Part shown: in pieces, positions 42,436 through 47,034 of the stretch
Numbering within the stretch: position 1 is the stretch's first letter
How the letters are laid out: the number at the start of each line of letters is the position of its first letter
From: Streptomyces fructofermentans
GTDB lineage: Bacteria > Actinomycetota > Actinomycetes > Streptomycetales > Streptomycetaceae
DNA: 47,034 nt
Assembly (NCBI RefSeq): GCF_014651055.1
Contig: NZ_BMWD01000007.1
Span: 285,099 to 332,132, forward strand
Direction: 5' to 3'
Translations under genes and position numbers: made by a program
The notes under the pieces: generated by a model
What the model was told of the DNA's origin: nothing
The model's input: only the letters and a program-made list of their open reading frames with translations
Database searches by the model: none

Positions 42436-43314
42436 GTGACTCGGACGTCATTTCTCATGGGCCTGATCGGGACCGGCATCGGCCGGTCGCTCAGCCCGGA
42501 ACTCCACGAGCGGGAGGCTGACCGGCACCAAGTCCGCTGCCTCTACCGGCTGCTGGACCTCGGCGGCGCCAAGCGGCACACCGCGGAGAACCTGCACGAA
42601 CTGCTCGGGGCGGCCCGCAGCCTGGGGTTCGCGGGCCTGAACGTCACCCATCCCGTCAAGCAGCTCGTCCTGCCCCACCTGGACCGGCTCGCCCCCACGG
42701 CCGCCAGGGTCCGCGCCGTCAACACGGTGGTGTTCGCCGACGGCGCGGCGGTCGGACACAACACCGACGGCACGGGCTTCGCCGCGGCCCTCACCCGGGG
42801 ACTGCCCGACGCGCCGATGCGCCACGTCGTGCAACTCGGGGCGGGAGGCGCCGGATCCGCGGTCGCCCACGCACTGCTCGACCTCGGAGCCGAGCGCGTC
42901 ACCGTCGTCGACCCGGCCGCCGGCCGCGCGCGGGAGCTGGCCGAGGCGCTCAACACCGACGCGGGAAGCGAGCGCGCGCGGACGTGCGACGCCGCATCGC
43001 TCGGCACCGTCCTCCAGGAGGCCGACGGACTCGTCAACGCCTCACCGGTCGGAACGCCCGCCCTGCCCCGGCTGCCCCTCGACCCGGCGGCCCTGCACCC
43101 CGGGCTGTGGATCGTCGACATCAACTACCGGCCCCTGCGCACCCCACTCCTGGAGGCCGGCCGCGCCCTCGGCTGCCGGACCCTGCACGGCGGCGGGATG
43201 CTGGTCCACCAGGCCGCCGGCACCTTCCGCCTGGTCACCGGACTGGAACCCAGGACGGCTCACATGCTCGCCGACTTCGCCGACCTGACAGCCGGTGTGC
43301 GCGAACACTCCTGA
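42436..43314 (+). CDS. Shikimate/quinate dehydrogenase-like protein
   Basis: A 292-residue member of the shikimate dehydrogenase family. The substrate-binding Ser pair is in GRSLSPELHE. The catalytic Lys is in NVTHPVKQLV and its Asp partner in AVGHNTDGTGF. The nucleotide site is QLGAGGAGSAVAHALLDLGA, followed by VTVVDPAAGRA. The end reads HGGGMLVHQAAGTFRLVTG, the usual Gln-containing loop. The NAD/NADP preference cannot be decided with certainty; Asp after VVD hints at NAD, as in catabolic quinate/shikimate dehydrogenases. GTG 42436 follows CGGGAG. Its place at the end of a catabolic locus argues against the biosynthetic aroE role. Confidence 0.88.
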   Translation: MTRTSFLMGLIGTGIGRSLSPELHEREADRHQVRCLYRLLDLGGAKRHTAENLHELLGAARSLGFAGLNVTHPVKQLVLPHLDRLAPTAARVRAVNTVVFADGAAVGHNTDGTGFAAALTRGLPDAPMRHVVQLGAGGAGSAVAHALLDLGAERVTVVDPAAGRARELAEALNTDAGSERARTCDAASLGTVLQEADGLVNASPVGTPALPRLPLDPAALHPGLWIVDINYRPLRTPLLEAGRALGCRTLHGGGMLVHQAAGTFRLVTGLEPRTAHMLADFADLTAGVREHS

Positions 43315-43315
43315 C

Positions 43316-43331
43316 CCGCTCTCCGGAGCGG
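43316..43331. terminator. Stem-loop between convergent genes
   Basis: CCGCTC (43316-43321) pairs with GAGCGG (43326-43331) around TCCG, directly after the dehydrogenase stop and between convergent genes. A short but G/C-rich bidirectional terminator candidate. Confidence 0.5.
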
Positions 43332-43360
43332 CCCGGCCCGCGCCCGGGCGCCCGCCCCGC

Positions 43361-44401
43361 CTATGCCGACGCCCGGACCACCAGCTCGGGATCGAAGATG
43401 ATCGAGGTCGGCTCGGTACGCACGCCCCTGATCTGCTCGTCGAGCAGCCGGGCCATCGCCGCCGCCATGTCCTCGACCGGCTGGCGCACCGTCGTCAGCG
43501 GCGGACGGCAGGCGAGCGCCGCGCTGGAGTCGTCGAACCCGACCACCGCGACATCGTCCGGCACCCGGCGCCCCCGCTCCCGCAGCACCTGGCAGATCCC
43601 CTGGGCCATCAGGTCGTTCGCGGCGAACACACCGTCCACGTCCGGGTGTTCGGCGAGCAGTTCGGTCATGGCCGCCATCCCGCTGTCGACCGTGAAACCA
43701 CCCTGGACCAGCGGGACGTACGCATGCCCGCGGCGGGCCATCGTGTCCCGGAACCCGGCAAGCCGCTCCTGGCTCGCGGACACCGCCAGCGGACCCGACA
43801 CGGTGACGATCCGCCGGCAGCCGCGCCCCAGCAGGTGCTCGGCTGCCAGGCGCCCGCCGTCCCGGTGCGCGAGGTCCACATAGCTGAGCGCGACCGGCCG
43901 CGAGGGCCGGGCGAACAGCACGGCGGGCAACCCCGCGCCGGCCAGCAGCGCGGGCAGCGGATCGTCGGCATGGGTGGACACGACGAGCGCCCCGTCCGCG
44001 CTGCCCTGCCGCAGATACGTCACGACCGCCTCCCGGGCCTCGACGGTCTCGGCGAACATGAGCACCGGATGCATCGAACGCGGCCGCAGATGGCCGACGA
44101 CCCCGCTGACCACCCGGCCGAAGAACGGGTCGGCCAACACCCTCGTGGCGAAGGCGTTCTGCTCCTCGTCCGAGACCCCGCCGGCGCCGGACACCACGAG
44201 CGCCACGGTCTCGGTGCGCCGGGTCACCAGCGACCTGGCGGCCTGATTGGGCGCGTAGCCCGTTCTGCTGATGGCCAGGCGTACCGTCTCCTGGATGGCC
44301 GGGTCGACGTTGCGCACACCGTTGATGACCCGGGACACGGTCGCCCGGGAGACACCCGCCTCCCGGGCCACATCCTCCAGGGTCGGGGCCTGTCTGCTCA
44401 T
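43361..44401 (-). CDS. LacI-family transcriptional regulator
   Basis: A 346-residue repressor. The helix-turn-helix and hinge read TLEDVAREAGVSRATVSRVINGVRNVDPAIQETVRLAISRTGYAPNQAARSLVTRRT. The sugar-binding periplasmic-protein-like domain ends CRPPLTTVRQPVEDMAAAMARLLDEQI. ATG 44401 follows AGGGTG. It lies 65 bp downstream of the GH3 gene on the same strand, and a CebR-like palindrome sits in that gap. It is therefore likely to control itself and perhaps the GH3 gene, responding to the enzyme's sugar product. Confidence 0.93.
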   Translation of the reverse strand: MSRQAPTLEDVAREAGVSRATVSRVINGVRNVDPAIQETVRLAISRTGYAPNQAARSLVTRRTETVALVVSGAGGVSDEEQNAFATRVLADPFFGRVVSGVVGHLRPRSMHPVLMFAETVEAREAVVTYLRQGSADGALVVSTHADDPLPALLAGAGLPAVLFARPSRPVALSYVDLAHRDGGRLAAEHLLGRGCRRIVTVSGPLAVSASQERLAGFRDTMARRGHAYVPLVQGGFTVDSGMAAMTELLAEHPDVDGVFAANDLMAQGICQVLRERGRRVPDDVAVVGFDDSSAALACRPPLTTVRQPVEDMAAAMARLLDEQIRGVRTEPTSIIFDPELVVRASA

Positions 44402-44436
44402 GCCCGCACCCTAACGGCACAGGCCACGGACGGCAT

Positions 44437-44446
44437 AGAGCGCTCT
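44437..44446. promoter_or_regulatory. LacI-type operator upstream of the LacI gene
   Basis: AGAGCGCTCT is a perfect 10-bp palindrome in the 65-bp gap between the GH3 and LacI genes. Its core GAGCGCTC is identical to the core of the CebR operator (TGGGAGCGCTCCCA), which is bound by a LacI-family cellobiose repressor. The position suits autoregulation. I see no second copy upstream of the GH3 gene within the window. Confidence 0.55.
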
Positions 44447-44466
44447 CCGGCGGCCGGGCTCCCGGC

Positions 44467-46908
44467 TCAGCCGCGCACGCGGACCTCCACCCCCAGGTCC
44501 AGCGGGAGATCACTCGCCGAGCGGCCCGCGAGCACACGGCAGGGACCCGGCTCCGTACGCCACCCCCCGTCGCCGACGGACCAGTGGCGCAACGCCGCGG
44601 CGGGGACGGTCACCGAGGCGGTCGCCGTCGCGCCGGGACCCGCGTGCACCGCCGCGAATCCCGCGAGCCAGCGCCTCGGATACTCCAAGGCGGAGCCGGG
44701 GCGGGCCAGATACACCTGGACGACCTCGCGGCCGGCCCGCGGTCCCGTGTTGCGCACCCCGACACGCACGGTGAAGGGCTCCCCGGCGGCCACCTCGCGC
44801 GGCCCCGTCAACTCCTCGTAGGACCAGTCGGTGTAGCCGAGACCGTGCCCGAACCAGTAGGCGGGGGCGTGTCGGCCGCGGAGCCAGCCGCGGTAGCCGA
44901 TGTGCAGGCCCTCGGTGTACTCCAGCCGCCCGGCGACCGGCCGCGTACCGGTGACCGGGGCGTCGGCGAGCGCGACCGGCCAGGTGGTCGGCAGCCGGCC
45001 GCCCGGCTCGGCCCGCCCGAGGATCACGTCGGCCAGGCCTCCGCCCCCCTCCTGCCCGGGGAACCAGGCCAGCAGCAGCGCGCCGACCTCGTCGCGCCAC
45101 GGGAGTTCGACGGGGCCGCCGCTGTTGACGACGGCCACCGTGCGGGGGTTGGCCGCGGCGACGGCCCGCACCAGGGCGTTCTGCGTGGCGCCCAGGGTGA
45201 GGTCGCTGCGGTCGTACCCCTCCGACTCGCTGTGCTCCGTCGTTCCCACCACCACGACGACCGCGTCCGCCTCCGCGGCCGCCCGCACCGCCCCGGCGAT
45301 CGCCCGGGAGGCGTCGGGGCGCGGCGGAGCGGCGCTCACGACCGTGGCCCTGCCCGTGTCGGGCGCGAGTTCGCGCCGCGCCACCAGCAGCGCGTCCTGC
45401 CCGACCGCCAGCCACGCCTCGGCGCTGCGCACCGGCGGGTTCACGTGCACGAGTGCCGGATCGTCCGTCTCCCTGGCGAACTCGCCTTCCACAAGGGTGC
45501 GTTCGTCGAGGCTCAGCCGCATCCGCCCGAAGCCCGCGATGCCCAGCGTCCAGCGGCCCGCCACCCGGGGGCGCAGCCGGGCACTGATCTCGACGGTGTG
45601 CGCCCCGGGCACGAGGCGGGGCTCCAACTGTCTCCCGCTGTTGCGGTGTTCGGCGTACAGCTCGGAGCCCGACGCGTCGAGCATCCGCAGCAGGACGCCC
45701 GGCAGCCCGGAGCGCGGATCACTGCACAGGTCCATGTCCAGTGCCGGGGCGGGCTCGTCGGGACACGGCCCGGGAGCGTGGACGACCCCGGCCCGTCCCC
45801 GCAGCAGGGCGCGCAGGCCCTCCAGGACGGACACCTCGTGCTGCGGGAAGACCCCGGCGCTGCCGCCGCCCTGCGTGCGGGTGCGTGCGGCATGCGCTCC
45901 CACCACGGCGACGGTCCGTACCTCCGGCCCGAGCGGTAGGACGCCCCGGTTGGCGAGCAGCACCGTGCCGGCCGAGGCCGCGCGGCGCAGCTGCGCCCTG
46001 GCGTCGCGCGGGCGGACGCCGCCCCGGGCGGGGGGACGTGCCTCCCCGGGCTCGCCGAGCACCCCCGCGCGGTCCGCGAGCGCGAGCAGGCGGCGCACCT
46101 TCCCGTCGACGGCGGACTCCGGCACCCGGCCGTCCTCCACTGCCTGCGCCAGGGCCTCGCCCCAGACGCTCTCGGGCCCCGGCATCGCGAGGTCGAGGCC
46201 GGACCGCGCGGTGTCGTGCGTCGTGCGCGCGGCGCCCCAGTCGGAGACCACCACGCCGTCGAAGCCCCACTCGCTCCGCAAGGGGTCCGACAGCAGCGGA
46301 CTCGCCGTCATGGTGGTGCCGTTGACGGAGTTGTAGCCGGCCATGACGACCTGCACCCCGGCCGCGACGGCCGCCTCGAACGGGGCCAGGTACACCTCCC
46401 GCAGCGCCCGTTCGCCGGCGCGTACGTCGACCGTGAGGCGGTCCGTCTCGGAGTCGTTGGCCACGAAGTGCTTGGCCGTGGCGGCGACGCCCCGCGACTG
46501 GATGCCGCGGATCAGCGCCGCTCCGACCCGGGAGGTGAGTACGGGGTCCTCGGAGAAGCACTCGAAGTGCCGTCCGCCGAGCGGGCTGCGGTGCAGATTG
46601 AGGTTCGGCGCGAGGACCACGTGCACGCCCTTGCGCCGTGCCTCGGCGGCGAGGAGCGCACCGAGCCGCTCGACCAGGTCCACGTCCCACGTGGCGGCGA
46701 GCGCCGACGCGGACGGCAGCAGCAGTGCCGTCCGCCGTTCGTCCCACGACTCGCCCCGTACGCCCGCGGGGCCGTCCGACATCACCAACTCCCTCAGGCC
46801 GACGTCCGGCTCGGCCGGTGTGCGCCAGGTCGTGGCTCCCGTGAGCAGCCGGACCTTGGCCCGGAGGGTCAGCTTGTCGAGCAAGCGGTCGAGTTCGTCC
46901 TCGGTCAT
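44467..46908 (-). CDS. GH3 beta-glycosidase with PA14-like insert and fibronectin III-like C-terminus
   Basis: An 813-residue family 3 glycoside hydrolase without a signal peptide, so cytoplasmic. The (beta/alpha)8 domain carries KHFVANDSE and the nucleophile Asp223 in GVVVSDWGAA. The second domain carries the acid/base region TTEHSESEGYDRSDLTL. A PA14-like insert (about residues 390-520: VLLRMLDASGSELYAEH to LSLDERTLVEGEF) lies inside it, as in many GH3 beta-glucosidases. The fibronectin III-like domain (VRVGVRNTGPRAGREVVQVYLA) ends the protein. It probably hydrolyses beta-linked oligosaccharides or plant glycosides. ATG 46908. It precedes the LacI gene on the same strand. Confidence 0.93.
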   Translation of the reverse strand: MTEDELDRLLDKLTLRAKVRLLTGATTWRTPAEPDVGLRELVMSDGPAGVRGESWDERRTALLLPSASALAATWDVDLVERLGALLAAEARRKGVHVVLAPNLNLHRSPLGGRHFECFSEDPVLTSRVGAALIRGIQSRGVAATAKHFVANDSETDRLTVDVRAGERALREVYLAPFEAAVAAGVQVVMAGYNSVNGTTMTASPLLSDPLRSEWGFDGVVVSDWGAARTTHDTARSGLDLAMPGPESVWGEALAQAVEDGRVPESAVDGKVRRLLALADRAGVLGEPGEARPPARGGVRPRDARAQLRRAASAGTVLLANRGVLPLGPEVRTVAVVGAHAARTRTQGGGSAGVFPQHEVSVLEGLRALLRGRAGVVHAPGPCPDEPAPALDMDLCSDPRSGLPGVLLRMLDASGSELYAEHRNSGRQLEPRLVPGAHTVEISARLRPRVAGRWTLGIAGFGRMRLSLDERTLVEGEFARETDDPALVHVNPPVRSAEAWLAVGQDALLVARRELAPDTGRATVVSAAPPRPDASRAIAGAVRAAAEADAVVVVVGTTEHSESEGYDRSDLTLGATQNALVRAVAAANPRTVAVVNSGGPVELPWRDEVGALLLAWFPGQEGGGGLADVILGRAEPGGRLPTTWPVALADAPVTGTRPVAGRLEYTEGLHIGYRGWLRGRHAPAYWFGHGLGYTDWSYEELTGPREVAAGEPFTVRVGVRNTGPRAGREVVQVYLARPGSALEYPRRWLAGFAAVHAGPGATATASVTVPAAALRHWSVGDGGWRTEPGPCRVLAGRSASDLPLDLGVEVRVRG

Positions 46909-47034
46909 CCTCGCCCGTTCGTCCTCTCGTGTGGGCGCGGCAGCGGCCGACGCCTACGCCGGCCGCCCGCGGGATGCTCCTATGGCTGTCAAGCCGCTGG
47001 AGCCAGGTCGGTTTGAGTGATTCGTTCGGTTGGT
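46909..47034. other. Upstream edge region of the GH3 gene
   Basis: The last 126 bp of the window lie upstream of the GH3 start. The minus strand contains TTGACAG (around 46985-46991), a possible -35 box, and the sequence becomes AT-richer toward the window end. The promoter and any operator of the GH3 gene should be here or just beyond the edge. Confidence 0.35.

Noticed and set aside
42436..43314. Assigning the biosynthetic aroE function
   Set aside because: The gene lies at the end of a catabolic locus with its own operator, and no other shikimate pathway gene is near.

Overview
The window is about 47 kb of very GC-rich actinobacterial chromosome, almost certainly Streptomyces. The signs are G/C-ended third codon positions, frequent GTG starts, purine-rich ribosome sites, and genes typical of the genus: a snapalysin, a tendamistat-family amylase inhibitor, class E and F sortases, a ROK-regulated glucoside transporter, and a GH3 enzyme with a LacI regulator. 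I see no tRNA, rRNA, CRISPR array, insertion sequence or prophage gene. All functions are read from sequence motifs; no search was run.

Region 1 (1-7.6 kb) holds mixed accessory genes: an aldo/keto reductase, secreted snapalysin, a YbdK-type carboxylate-amine ligase, a small unknown protein, a VOC protein and a PRC-barrel protein. A secreted repeat protein with a C-terminal membrane tail is followed by a class F sortase and a GH16 enzyme. Region 2 (7.6-14.6 kb) is a sensory block. It has a YjbR/HhH fusion protein, a complete bacteriophytochrome histidine kinase, and convergent to it a SpoIIE-type phosphatase with a receiver-only response regulator; a YbjJ-like MFS transporter follows. Region 3 (14.8-17.6 kb) has the amylase inhibitor under MalR-like repeats, a secreted GDSL lipase and a lipobox-bearing class E sortase.

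Region 4 (17.7-23.9 kb) is a beta-glucoside uptake and hydrolysis operon (binding protein, two permeases, GH1 beta-glucosidase, all overlapping) with a divergent ROK regulator. Region 5 (23.9-30.8 kb) is a complete pqqABCDE pathway, including a 42-codon pqqA, next to a ThuA-like secreted protein and a Tat-exported PQQ dehydrogenase. That dehydrogenase ends in a cupredoxin-like domain whose copper loop has lost its ligands. The cofactor pathway and its probable client enzyme therefore sit together.

Region 6 (31.0-43.3 kb) is the most novel part. An IclR regulator is followed by a class III CoA-transferase and a short citrate-synthase-fold (citryl-CoA-lyase-like) protein. Divergent from it run an aldehyde dehydrogenase, a TPP-dependent enzyme, a branched-chain-type ABC importer (with a permease-ATPase fusion) and a shikimate/quinate dehydrogenase-like gene. 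The set looks like uptake and degradation of an unidentified organic acid by decarboxylation, oxidation, CoA activation and retro-Claisen cleavage. Region 7 (43.3-47.0 kb) is a GH3 glycosidase followed by a LacI regulator, with a CebR-like palindrome between them.
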